From contig NC_092695.1 in assembly GCF_964275005.1 (NCBI RefSeq), positions 11,051,697 to 11,115,696 of the forward strand: a stretch of 64,000 nucleotides of DNA. Reading direction: 5' to 3'. The translations under genes and the position numbers were made by a program. The notes below the pieces were generated by a model. That model had not been told where the DNA came from and searched no databases. It saw only the letters and a list, made by a program, of their open reading frames with translations. Shown here piece after piece: positions 1 to 10,300 of the stretch. Positions within the stretch are counted from its first letter, which is position 1. Each line of letters opens with the position of its first letter. Source of the DNA: Diadema setosum. Lineage: Eukaryota; Echinodermata; Echinoidea; Diadematoida; Diadematidae.

Positions 1-2095
1 TGGCATGTCACATGAGGACTCTTCCATTGCTGGGCTTTCCATCAGTCTAAGTGTGCCGAGTTTGCGGCTCAGCTGCGATAGAGTGTCACTTTTAGGGAGC
101 TGGAGAGATTCAAGTCAACTGCATACAAATATTAGCACCATTTCAGAAAGTGGTTGCAAGTGCGAAAGTGATTCAGGTAATCAAATTATGATGCCAAGTA
201 TGGCAGTGGCTCGACAGTCAAAAAAGGACATCAACTCTGCAGGGAGAGAAGCATGGGATGAGGGAAGTGTGAAAGCTCCAGTTTACAACCATGATGAAAG
301 AATGAAAGTTAACTTACACAATACAGAAAACATTCCATCATGTGCAACAGATAGGGTAAGAGATGTCAGTAGGACGTTTTCTGAACACAAAGGTTTGCTT
401 CATGGCACTCCCAGAGCCACCAGAGATGTTCCAAAATGTGTGAATGCTACAGTACAGTGTAGTGCTATTCATGGTCATAGGTCTGATGCTGTTCCTGCTA
501 ATGCTCATGATGGCTCCTTCGAGTATGACACCAACTACTGGCTTGAGGAGAGCAGTTTGGATCGATGGTCCTTCTGTGAGCACACAGTGGAAACATCAAA
601 ACATTTGCTCATGCAAAGTGATAACAACTTTACGAGCATGTCAAACAATCCTGCGGAAGAAGTATCCACGGCAAATTGGACCAAGTATGATTTCCCTGAG
701 GATCTACCCTTCTCAGAAGATTTAGACCAGTTCTTACAAGATGTTGAAGAAGAATATGCTCTCACAAAGAAATTTGACCCTGAATCACTGAAAGACTCTT
801 GTCCATGTAAACAATGTGATGCAACTGTAGAAAGGCAGGCTAAAAAGTGCAAGAAGTGTGTTGCAATGAAATGTCACAGACAAAATTTATCTGAAAGTGA
901 GTCTTGTCAGGGGACAGTTGCTGGAGATTGTGTGGAAAATTCCAAAAGTCTTTCTAGGAAGGACTCAAGAAAAGATATCATTGCCAGAGTTCATGTTATG
1001 TCGGAACATCGGTTGCTTGCATCACATGACGGAACTAGAGGAGAATTCAGTCTTCAAGAGAGGGAATGCAGCACTGTGAACATGTGTGAACATTCCCCAA
1101 AGCGCAAGGACTATCCTTTAATATGTGGCATGAGGAACTGTTCACATGTAGCAGTAACTGAGAAGGAAGTCCACACAGTAGAAAAAGACAGACTTACATG
1201 TATGTCACCCATCACAGATCCTAGTGCTGCAGGAACAGCAAGCAATGCTTCAGAGAGAAGAGATGTTGTAAAAAGGACAGGTGGAGAAATGCCTCATCTT
1301 GCACAAAGTACCAAGGAACCAACTCTGTGCTCTCCCGGTGAAGTGAATGATTACACTGATGAAATAGGTGATCATGAGGATGATTTCAACTCATCTGGTT
1401 TTCCAGGTTGCAGCCAGAGTCCAGTACTATTTTCGCAGTCACAATCCCCCATTGCCTCATCACCTTTACCAAGACACTTCTCAGCCTCTGATCTTGTCAA
1501 AATTCCTGTATCAGGAGCTAGCAGCCTGCGGGAGACAAAACGTTTCGAAAGCCACGTTAGCGACACTCCAAGAACTTGCCGTGCCAACACCTCCCAAGAG
1601 CATTGCCTAAAAGTCCAGTCTAGTGTGCAACCATCCATAACGGGACAATGCCAAATGGAATCTTTTGAAAGAAATTGTCACATGCAAAATAAAGAAAATA
1701 AGAACAAAGAAGGTGATTGCTCATTTGGAGGAACCCCAAATTTGTTCTCCCAGGTTTTGTCAGTGGAAAACTCATCATGCAACTCACCTGTTCTACGGGG
1801 CAGATTATCCAAGCTGACCTGTAAGAAGAGGTCAATTCCACTCAGGGAGGTGTGTCTGCAGAAGGCCAGAGCCTGGAAAATGTCCAGCACTCCCCGCGAG
1901 AGGAAGATCAATGCATGTGAGAGAATGTTTGATAGTCCTTCAGTATGTGGCACTCCAGACTTGTTCTCAGATGGTGGTAGTCCAGTCAGGACAGATGGGT
2001 TTGATGAGTCCTTGGGAAAAGATGAAGTTTGTCTGGACAAATCTCTATTCACAGATGTTGAGGAGTGTTTTGAATGTACTCCAGATTTGTTCTGA
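1..2095 (+). CDS. DDIAS: DDIAS/noxin-like protein, last coding exon (5' partial)
   Basis: A single open frame runs from the left edge to a TGA at 2093-2095. The first in-frame ATG is at 5, but the frame is open upstream of it, so this is probably the large 3' exon of a longer gene and not a true start. About 696 residues are visible: Ser-rich, largely disordered, no membrane segment. The motif EDLPFSEDLDQFL (from residue about 232) matches the conserved acidic 'DLPFSE' block I recall from vertebrate DDIAS. Three TP[N/D]LF motifs lie at 1733-1747, 1952-1966 and 2078-2092, the last at the extreme C-terminus, where human DDIAS ends in a similar SPELF motif. The N-terminal OB-fold/zinc-finger part expected of this family would lie upstream of the window. 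DDIAS is known as an anti-apoptotic factor induced by DNA damage. The assignment rests on short motifs recalled from memory and on exon architecture. Confidence 0.68.
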   Translation, partial: GMSHEDSSIAGLSISLSVPSLRLSCDRVSLLGSWRDSSQLHTNISTISESGCKCESDSGNQIMMPSMAVARQSKKDINSAGREAWDEGSVKAPVYNHDERMKVNLHNTENIPSCATDRVRDVSRTFSEHKGLLHGTPRATRDVPKCVNATVQCSAIHGHRSDAVPANAHDGSFEYDTNYWLEESSLDRWSFCEHTVETSKHLLMQSDNNFTSMSNNPAEEVSTANWTKYDFPEDLPFSEDLDQFLQDVEEEYALTKKFDPESLKDSCPCKQCDATVERQAKKCKKCVAMKCHRQNLSESESCQGTVAGDCVENSKSLSRKDSRKDIIARVHVMSEHRLLASHDGTRGEFSLQERECSTVNMCEHSPKRKDYPLICGMRNCSHVAVTEKEVHTVEKDRLTCMSPITDPSAAGTASNASERRDVVKRTGGEMPHLAQSTKEPTLCSPGEVNDYTDEIGDHEDDFNSSGFPGCSQSPVLFSQSQSPIASSPLPRHFSASDLVKIPVSGASSLRETKRFESHVSDTPRTCRANTSQEHCLKVQSSVQPSITGQCQMESFERNCHMQNKENKNKEGDCSFGGTPNLFSQVLSVENSSCNSPVLRGRLSKLTCKKRSIPLREVCLQKARAWKMSSTPRERKINACERMFDSPSVCGTPDLFSDGGSPVRTDGFDESLGKDEVCLDKSLFTDVEECFECTPDLF

Positions 2096-3447
2096 GCATA
2101 TGGAATGAAATGACATACTGTAGTAACACATATATAAAGGTCCAATCTGTAGTGAAAATCTTATACTGTAATACGTGTAATTAAAGCCACAACTCAATGG
2201 AATCTTTCAGTTATCAAATCAGTAATTGGTTAGTGATGAGGACACTAAATTACTGGTAGAACAGCACTTTTGTTGGCTATAACTTGTTTGAATTTCATTT
2301 CGCAAGTTTTAAGATCTGTCAGGCCAAAGAATAAGACTTGCATGCAACAGTGCCTAACTGTACTGTAGTCCTGGGTGGATCTGTTAGCTTTTCCACTTGC
2401 ATTCATTGTAAAAGAAACAAGGAAGCTCTATGTAAAAGTTTCTGTGTCTGTTTCTGAGTGTAAGAAGAAGGAGAAGAAACACTTTATGCATTGTAACTGC
2501 ATTTGTGTCAAAAGACTAATTAGCAAGCAACTGGTGTTTCACGATGTACAAATCATTGTGAATGATGACCTAATTCTGACTCAAATTCGTAGATTTCACT
2601 GTGCATGTATTTTGATATCAAGTATTTGTAGTTGGCAGAAAGGAATGTGAGGGATGAGCAATTTATTTATTCTTTCTTCAGATCAGGTACATTTATTTTG
2701 CAATATATATGAGTAGCCAAAATTGTTAATAACTGAAGAACATTGTACATTTTAATTAAAGTTTCATATAATCAAACATGAAAAGGAATTTGTTACTTTA
2801 GGTACATTTACATCATAATTTGTAATTTCATCTCTCTGTATAATTTATACGCCAGTTCATTTTACATCACGTACACATTTCAGAAAATTATACCTGTATT
2901 TTTTTCAGTTGGCTATAACTTGTTTATTAAAGCAACACTTGACTAGGCACTTCACTTGTTTTTTTAAGCGACATAGGGCATAACCTTGCCTGACATACAA
3001 CAGTTCAAAGAATTTATGTTCCAACTAACATGAACTTGCATAGACTGGGACAGCGACCTGAATGACTTGCCAACGAACACTTGAGGACACATCCATATCA
3101 TACATTGTTTTGCATCAAATGAATTGAACTTTTTCTATTGCCAAAGTATACATGTACTAGGATTTGATAAGCACAGTGTTTTGCTCAGATGCATCTGCTG
3201 GCAAGGCTGACAAGCTTCCACTGTACAGTAGTAGTTTGACTGAACACTTAGCTAAAGAGATAGCTTCTAAAATCGTGATTATGATAAGGGTCTGTGCTCG
3301 AGTCAAATCCAGGAATTTAAGCCGCCTTGTGCAATATTAAGTTTCAAGTGTGTGTACCCGATTTGAAATGAGTCATCACATTAATACTCGTCAGGCAGGG
3401 CTAATTGATTCCATGCATGTACTGTACGTCCACTGAGAGAATGACTC

Positions 3448-3791
3448 TACAGTCAACCCTGAAGTCGACCTCGCAAAAGTTGAATAATCGCCCAAGTCGA
3501 AGGTCTTCTCAAATCCTCCTCTCTTTATACAATGGACTCCCATTATAACCAAGTCCTCAGGACTGGCAATTTTCTTTTGTTATATTGACATTTCATCATA
3601 ACTGAACAAATAAACAATAAAGAACAAAGAGCAGATGATTTTGTGGCCTGAAGTTTTACCTCGTAAACAGAATTTCGCTGTAACCGTGTTCGTTATAACG
3701 GGAGTACACTGTATTCTATTGATTCATATGCCTGTAAGTAAAATTTTCTCTAAGTCGAAGATATTTCTTCAGTCCAAATAGATTGACTGTA
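3448..3791. mobile_element. TACAGT-type MITE (outer, interrupted)
   Basis: The left end TACAGTCAACCCTGAAGTCG is mirrored by the right end, which reads TACAGTCAATC... on the other strand. The interior repeats 'aagtcgaagg' and 'taagtcgaagat' in opposite halves. TA plus CAGT termini are typical of pogo/Tc1-like non-autonomous elements. A second MITE (3528-3713) sits inside it. No coding capacity. Confidence 0.6.
3528..3713. mobile_element. TACAGT-type MITE (inner, nested)
   Basis: The ends are TACAATGGACTCCCATTATA and, on the other strand, TACAGTGTACTCCCGTTATA. It is a short palindromic element of about 186 bp. Relatives occur at 3916-5551 (interrupted) and 19844-20030. Confidence 0.65.
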
Positions 3792-3915
3792 TATTGCATA
3801 GGGATATGAGAGGTCAGTTTATGAAATAATGCAGAAGGTGATGTGGCACACAGAGTGTTCCAGAATGACTACTTCATCTTATACAACAAATCTATGTGCA
3901 TGAACTGCCTGTTTG

Positions 3916-5551
3916 TGCAGCTGACTCCTGTTATAACGAATTCCTTGGAACTGGCAGTTTTCTGTTGTTAAATTGAAATTTCATTGTAACCAATCAAATA
4001 AGTATACACATATAAAGATATGTAGCTGATAATTAGGGGACCCGAATTTTTACTTTGTTGTAATCAGAATTTTTATGCCTCCGCCAGAAGGGTATTGAGG
4101 CATTATGTTTTCGGGTTGTCCATCTGTCCGCTGTCCCCATTTGTTTATGCGATAACTTGATTAATACTAAGTGGAATTTTACCAAACTTGGTCCAAGTAT
4201 AAAGTATGATTGGGGCAATAACTTGATTAGATTTTGGATGAAACCAGCTAGAGGTCAAAGGTCATAGGTCACGGTCAAATCATGTAATTTCATCCATTTA
4301 CGCGATAACTCAAGACTGGATTAAGCAAATTTCACCAAACTGTGTTCAAAGATGACATATGATGGCGCAATTACAAGATTAGTTTTCGAGTGAAATGGGC
4401 CAGAGGTCAAAGGTCATGTCAAATCCTAAAATATATCCGTTTACTTGATAACTCATGACTAGATGAAGCAAATTTCACCAAACTTGGTCCAAGAATGACG
4501 TATGATGGGTAATTAATTAAGCAGTTTTCTAGTGAAGTCAGCGAAAGGCCAGAGGTCAAAAGGTCAAGGTCAAATGCTCAAAATTTCACTATTTCCCCCA
4601 TATCTATGCAATATGCCCAAGGTATTTTCTTGAAAATTAGTGTATACATGAACTACCAAATAAAGATTCTCCAGAGAGATTTTCAGGTCATGAGGTAAAA
4701 GGTCAAAGGTCAGTTGAAAATGTTAAAATCTCACTTTTTTCTCCATATCTCGCAAATGGTTCAAGGTATCTTCATGGAACTTGGTTCATAATTGTGCATG
4801 TACTGACTGGCGGGGATTTTCTAGGGAATTTAGGGGTCATAAGTCAAAGGTCAAGGTCAACTCAAAATTTCACTATTTCCCTCATTTTTGCAATGCTTGC
4901 AGAATTTTTCTTGAAACTATACATGTATTACCTAATGGGGATTCTCTGCCAATTTCCTGCCAAAGGGTCGAAGGTCAAAAGGTCAAAGCTCAAGGGTGAA
5001 AGTGCTATATTTCCTTTCTTCCTACATATCTTGAAAGTGACTCCAGGTATCATGGAACTTGTACTTTATTTATGCATGTTCTACCTGACAGTGATTCTCT
5101 TGGGAATTTTAGGGTCATAGGGTCAAAGTTCAGGAGTCAAAGGCCAGGCTAAAATGCAAACAAAATGTTCTATTCAATACTGAATTTACACTTTTTCTTC
5201 ATACCTTGAAAATTGCTCAATGCATAAACTTATAAAAGGGTCAAAAGTCAAGTAAAAATCCTCAAATCCCCAAATACATGTGCCTGCACTCTAGACAATA
5301 TAGCAAATGTACTGGTACATGTACTGTATGCTCAAGGAAAGTGAACATTCAACACATTTGTGACAAACCCGTCATTTCAGTATTTTGCCAGTTATGTGAA
5401 ACTGTCATCACACATTGTCAATACATTGTACTATAGGCCTATTAGGAGAACCATGCATCATGGCCGAGGCATGCCAGTCGCCATAGCGACATTTCTAGTT
5501 TATAACTGGAATTTGTTATAACCATGTTCATATTAATGGGAGTGCGCTGTA
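3916..5551. mobile_element. TACAGT-type MITE split by a Helentron-like insertion
   Basis: The left half (3916-4069) and right half (5499-5551) align to the intact relative at 3528-3713: 'ctcctgttataacg' on the left and 'gttataaccatgttcat..gggag' on the right. The Helentron-like element at 4070-5498 lies between them, so that insertion came later. Confidence 0.55.
4070..5498 (+). mobile_element. Helentron-like non-autonomous element, family A copy 1
   Basis: It starts with TATGCCTCCGCC (4074) and ends with the imperfect inverse 'ggccgaggcatgcc', then a 3' hairpin GTCGC-CATA-GCGAC (5477-5490), then atttCTAG and TT. The interior has degenerate units of roughly 150 bp built on runs of AGGTCA. 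An asymmetric terminal inverted repeat, a 3' stem-loop, a TT context and internal tandem repeats are the diagnostic features of Helentron (Helitron2)-derived elements. No ORF for Rep or helicase. Confidence 0.6.
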
Positions 5552-5843
5552 ATAGAGGTATGCTGTCCTATAATGTAGTCATCTTGACAGACATTAGCCA
5601 AGAATCGATTCTGTTGTACACACACTGTATATCTACTTGTATACAGACTTTTTGAATACTGATATTTGGTTGACAACAGTCCTATGAGTGAAAGAGAATA
5701 TATTTGATCAAAGAAATTAGATTTGAACCTATACACAGGCTCTCTGGACAGTCTGATTTAGTCTATTGCATATAAAAGTGTGTGCTTTCTGCTTTGTTTG
5801 TGGGGATGTATGCAGGTGTGTGTGAGCATATAGGGCTTACTAA

Positions 5844-6041
5844 TACCATGGAAACTTGATATAAAGAGATCTGATATAACAAAATACTGTACCTGATATA
5901 ACAAACTAATTTCTCTGGTACCAATGAATTTATTTCCTTTGCTTTGTATTGTTTATTGTCTACTGATATAACAAAATATCTGATATAAAGAACAATATAG
6001 GCTTGGTCCCAAGGATCTCTTTATACTGAGTTTCCACTGTA
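5844..6041. mobile_element. TACAGT-type MITE
   Basis: The left end TACCATGGAAACTTGATATA and the right end (other strand TACAGTGGAAACTCAGTATA) are inverted repeats, both followed by AAAGAGATC. The interior repeats 'gatataacaaa'. It is about 200 bp and non-coding. Confidence 0.6.
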
Positions 6042-6104
6042 TCTGCACTTGCATCAGTTTTTTTTTTTTCCTGGTCTGAAAGTGGCCCTTTGTAGCCTCT
6101 CAAG

Positions 6105-6106
<2 letters not shown>

Positions 6107-6152
<46 letters not shown>
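6107..6152. repeat. (TA)n microsatellite
   Basis: An uninterrupted TA dinucleotide run of about 46 bp. Confidence 0.95.
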
Positions 6153-6156
<4 letters not shown>

Positions 6157-7025
6157 CAGAGGATTAAAAAAAATGACTACAACTTTGAACTGAGTATTGT
6201 AATGAAATGCATGTAGTTCTGAAGCATTGTTGAATTTCCCTTGTATTGTATTGTACCCACAAATCAAACACAGATCAGTACAATATCCCCATTAGCGTGC
6301 ACAAACTATACAATAGCAAACCCAGACTTGTAAATATGCACACATTTTGCTTTTCACAGTAAGACCTGTATTGAACTTGGTTTGCTCTGAGTAAATTATT
6401 AAGTGGAGAGATATATACAGTTTACATTTGCAAAGATTTTGAAAAGATCGATGACAATTCCTGTACAATGTATTGCACTTGTGGGTGCAATTTTTAACAA
6501 TGCATTTAATTTTACCCTACTTGATGAGGGGGACTTATTACAGTAATTCATAATACATCGTGTGTAACTAGTGAACCTTTGGAATATTAACAAACTTTAC
6601 TGCTTTTTTTTTTTTTTTATAAACGAACCTTTGGAGTAATGATTGTTTATATATACATGTACCTTCGGAATACAACTACATACATGTATAGGTCTATACA
6701 TGTAAATTTAACAGCTAGCCTTCGGAATGAAGCCACAAATGTTCAGATTAACGAACCCTTGTATTTCATCTTCGGATTTGTATAGGAAATTTGTGTTTAA
6801 ACAAACATCACCCCAAAAAGAAAAAGAAATAAATTGTATTTTGTTCAATGAATGATAATGAAACAGCGTATCCCATACGCTAATCCAAGTTTTCCTTCGG
6901 TGAAAGTAATAATAATACATGTACAGATGTACCGGTGTGGTGCCCCATCGCCTCCCACGTATTCGCTCACCGGACTGATCAGTGGCTCACCGCCGCGCCT
7001 ACCATAGACGACTACGGTTTCACGC

Positions 7026-7039
7026 CACGTGCGCACGTG
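7026..7039. promoter_or_regulatory. Pair of canonical E-boxes (CACGTG) upstream of SDAD1
   Basis: CACGTG occurs at 7026-7031 and again at 7034-7039, on the same helical face spacing of 8 bp, about 212-225 bp upstream of the SDAD1 ATG and within a locally GC-richer segment. Myc/Max-type bHLH factors bind CACGTG and drive ribosome-biogenesis genes in animals, so a role in SDAD1 transcription is a reasonable inference. No TATA box is seen near the start. Confidence 0.45.
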
Positions 7040-7250
7040 CTTATTGAGTGGGACAAAGTGTGCAATGAATGCTTGGATATGTATTGTACATACGTGTAGT
7101 GGATCTATGGTGGGTACATGTGGTGTGTATACTCGTGCGTAAGTCATTGCGAAATACTTCACCACTTCGGCACATACGGAATTGTCAAGACTAGTAGTAT
7201 TACTAGTAGCAGGTAGCAGTTCATACTGAATTGCTGTGTTTGCTTTCAAC

Positions 7251-7340
7251 ATGAGTGATAAGAACAGAAATCAACTCCCTGATAATTTGCCTCAGCTGCA
7301 AAATGTCATAAAACGAGATCCAGAGTCGTACGTTGAAGAA
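7251..7340 (+). CDS. SDAD1: SDAD1 exon 1
   Basis: Initiator ATG through residue 30, ending ...ESYVEE before the donor gtaagt; phase 0. Confidence 0.95.
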
Positions 7341-10300
7341 GTAAGTATCTTTCAGTACTTTTTGTGCGCGACGAGTTAAGGATTACAATTGATTGTGTTG
7401 TCCCATCCGTAAACGTTGGTGTGTGTGTAGCCCGACCAGACGCTGTTACGCTATGCGAAAACAGCGTCTGACGAGCGCGGCATGCAGCCTCAAAGTGAGA
7501 CTAGCACTACAAAACTTAGGAAAATGTATACTTTTCTCCTTTAAACAGAATACTTTACTCACGTTAAATGCATGTTTCTATTACAGAAGAATAGTTCGCC
7601 ACACTGGGTCCATGGAGACCACTTGCGATAAGTCCGTGGAACAAATAAATGACACTTTCTGGCGCAATTCCTGACCGTCGGTACGTCGCGACGTACCATG
7701 TACAGCGACTGGGCTGTGTATAGTTAGGCCTGGCGTGAAAGATTGTGTACCGTGTGGACATGCTGGATATGATGATCAATTTCGGTAAGTTTCATTGCGT
7801 ACATTTGAATACTGATAGCATCAGATGTAGAGTAAATATTGAAAAGTATACTCGTTGAGTTTGAGGTGACGAAAATGATGTTAAGTATCAAAATTCAAAG
7901 CTATCGTAATACGATTACGTCGCTCTCCTAGTGGTTGGTGGTCGCGCGCGTACAGCCCTGTCGCGACGTACCATGTACAGCGACTGGGCTGTGTATAGTT
8001 AGTGTGTGTGATGTGTGCATGTAAATATGACTAGATTTTAGTCACAGAGAACTAGAAATTATAGAATCTACATTCAGATTCAGGCAGATATGATCTCCAT
8101 GTAGTAGTTATGGATGGTTTCTCTATATTACCGGATATCAAATTCAAACTTAATAATGTCGTTTGACATCCATGGGCATGGGGGATGTACAAAATATCCA
8201 GCGGCAGCGGCAGCGGCAGCGTGGCAGCGGCAGCGGCAGCGGCAGCGGCAGCGCGGCAGCGGCAGCGTGGAGTATACTCCGAGTGCCGCGGCTAGCACAA
8301 GCGAGGGTAGAGTCGATCCACCGCTGGAGCGCTGGATAGAAGAACTGCACGGTCCCTAGCTGGTTGTGGTAGAGTCTGCACACCACAGACCACGCGCTAG
8401 CAGGACAGAAGCAGCGATGTGATGGGACGCAGATCGCGTTGAATGCAGCGATGTAACGAGGCGCCGATCGCGTTCAGATCGCGTTGAATGCAGCGATGTA
8501 ACGAGGCGCCGATCGCGTTCAGATCGCGTTGAATGCAGCGATGTAACGAGGCGCCGGTCGCGTTGAATGTAGCGATGTTAAGATCCCCAGGATGGAGTGT
8601 AGCCTGAAGAAAGGGCGAGTCGCGATGAAAAGTAGCGAATGCTGCGAAGTACGAAATCCGGGAAAGTGTAATAATCCGTATTGAGTATTATCCGTATGAA
8701 ATGCCAGTCCACGGCGCGAGGTATCGTCAGCGCGAGAAGACGTGTGAAGTATACGGACGTAGTATGCGGACGTGAGTGACTCCAACGATTAGGACGCGCT
8801 CTCGGGATGAAAGCTAATCGTGAAGTGAGGAAGCGTGGAAAATGAAACAGCGTGGTCGGAGAAAACGTGTCACGGACAGGAGCTTTGAGAGTGGTAATTG
8901 GCTGATGGAGATGCGTAGCTCGTCACTAATTGGTAGCTTGTTTCCGTGACACCAAAACAAGAGGTGTGTTTATGAAAATCCGACTACTGTTGGAATGTGA
9001 AATACGCGTACCTCGGCACGATGACAAAAGCGAAGAATGTAGTGCGCACCTGTCGTGTGCCGGCGCACAAAGAAAGCTCGCGTGGATATTGACAGAATGC
9101 TGGGTTGTCAGACAGCATAATTGACAGCAGCCAGACAGTAAAAATACCGAGATATTGGAAACCGCTACATTTAGCCCCCTTCCAGATCGCTAGTGGAGAA
9201 GTCAATGGAGTGAAGACTAAAAACAAGCGATCGATACGAAAAGGTAAACCAAGTAGAGGCTGAAAATATCAGGTATCAAAATACATGTATTGAACGTAAT
9301 GGGCTGGCCAGTGTACGTGCTTACCGCCAGTGCGTGTCGTGCGTGTTGGCTGCAGGAGTGGTGTTGACTGCTGCAGGAGTGATGTTGACTGCCGCAGTGT
9401 CGTCTGCTGCGGTTGTGTAGGCTGCTGCAGTGTCGTCTGCTGCGGTCGTGTAGGTTGCTGCCGCGGGATGGTGAGAGGGACGCTCGGTGTGCTCGCTGTG
9501 CTCCTGGCAGGGACAGGCGTAGGCTGTTGCCGCGGTGTGGTGAGCGGAATGCTCGTCGTGGTTGTCTCCCTTTTGGCGTTGATCTCCAGAGTGAGATGCT
9601 TGGGATCACGCGTGGAGTTGTGTGGACGAGCGGGAGCGTGGGATGTGGTGTTCCGCTTGCGTTTGCGTCGAAGATTGCGACGCGGGCCAAAGTCGGGGGT
9701 GGGCGAACGCTCTCCGAGAGTGGTGACGGGGGGCTTCACCGCCTGTAAGTGCAGGGCAGGCGGGGGCTTCGTCTTGTTGGGGGGTGAAGGAGGGAGGGCG
9801 CTGACTTCGGCAGTGGTGACGGTCGAGGAGTGTGTGCCGTAGTCGACAGCCCGGTGTTGTCGATCCGAAGTGGGAGATCGGCGACCAGTTGTGTCGCTGC
9901 CAGAGGGGCACGTCGCCGCTGAAGTCTGGCTGGGCTGTTTCCCTGGTGCGTTGGAAATGATTGGTCTCTTTCGCCGAGAGCAGGGTGAGCAGCACTGCCG
10001 GGCGGCGTCACCAAACTTCCAATGGAAGTAGCACTCACTGCCAGCGTGTCGGATTTGGGAAGGGGTTCGCTTCCGCGGCGCGGTGCGCGGCCCGCCTCCA
10101 TGGCCGCGGTTGCCGCCTCTGGACCGCTGACGGGAACGAGGACGGTATTTCCGTTGCGAACGGCGTGATGTTCGCTGAGACCGTCGTTCGTCCATGCGTG
10201 CTACCAGTATGAACAGCTGCTCTGTTAGCAGCAGGACCTGCGCCGTGAGGTTCGCTATGACGTCCGCCGGAGGGCTGGTGGTAGCCATTGTATTCGTCGA

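Larger units (their letters stand above)
2096..7250. other. DDIAS-like 3' flank and intergenic region upstream of SDAD1
   Basis: No convincing exon is seen on either strand. The 3' UTR of the DDIAS-like gene starts here, and a weak ATTAAA at 2180-2185 is one possible polyadenylation signal. 3.4-6.05 kb is filled by nested TACAGT-type MITEs and a Helentron-like element, listed separately. 6.1-6.95 kb is AT-rich with a TA microsatellite. 6.95-7.25 kb becomes GC-richer and is the likely SDAD1 promoter. Confidence 0.6.

Noticed and set aside
8432..8575. CRISPR-like regular repeats
   Set aside because: Contiguous 45-bp tandem units inside an LTR, with no unique spacers and a eukaryotic context.
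8519..8785. 88-residue minus-strand frame repeated exactly at 10897-11163
   Set aside because: The duplication is explained by the two LTRs; not a gene family.
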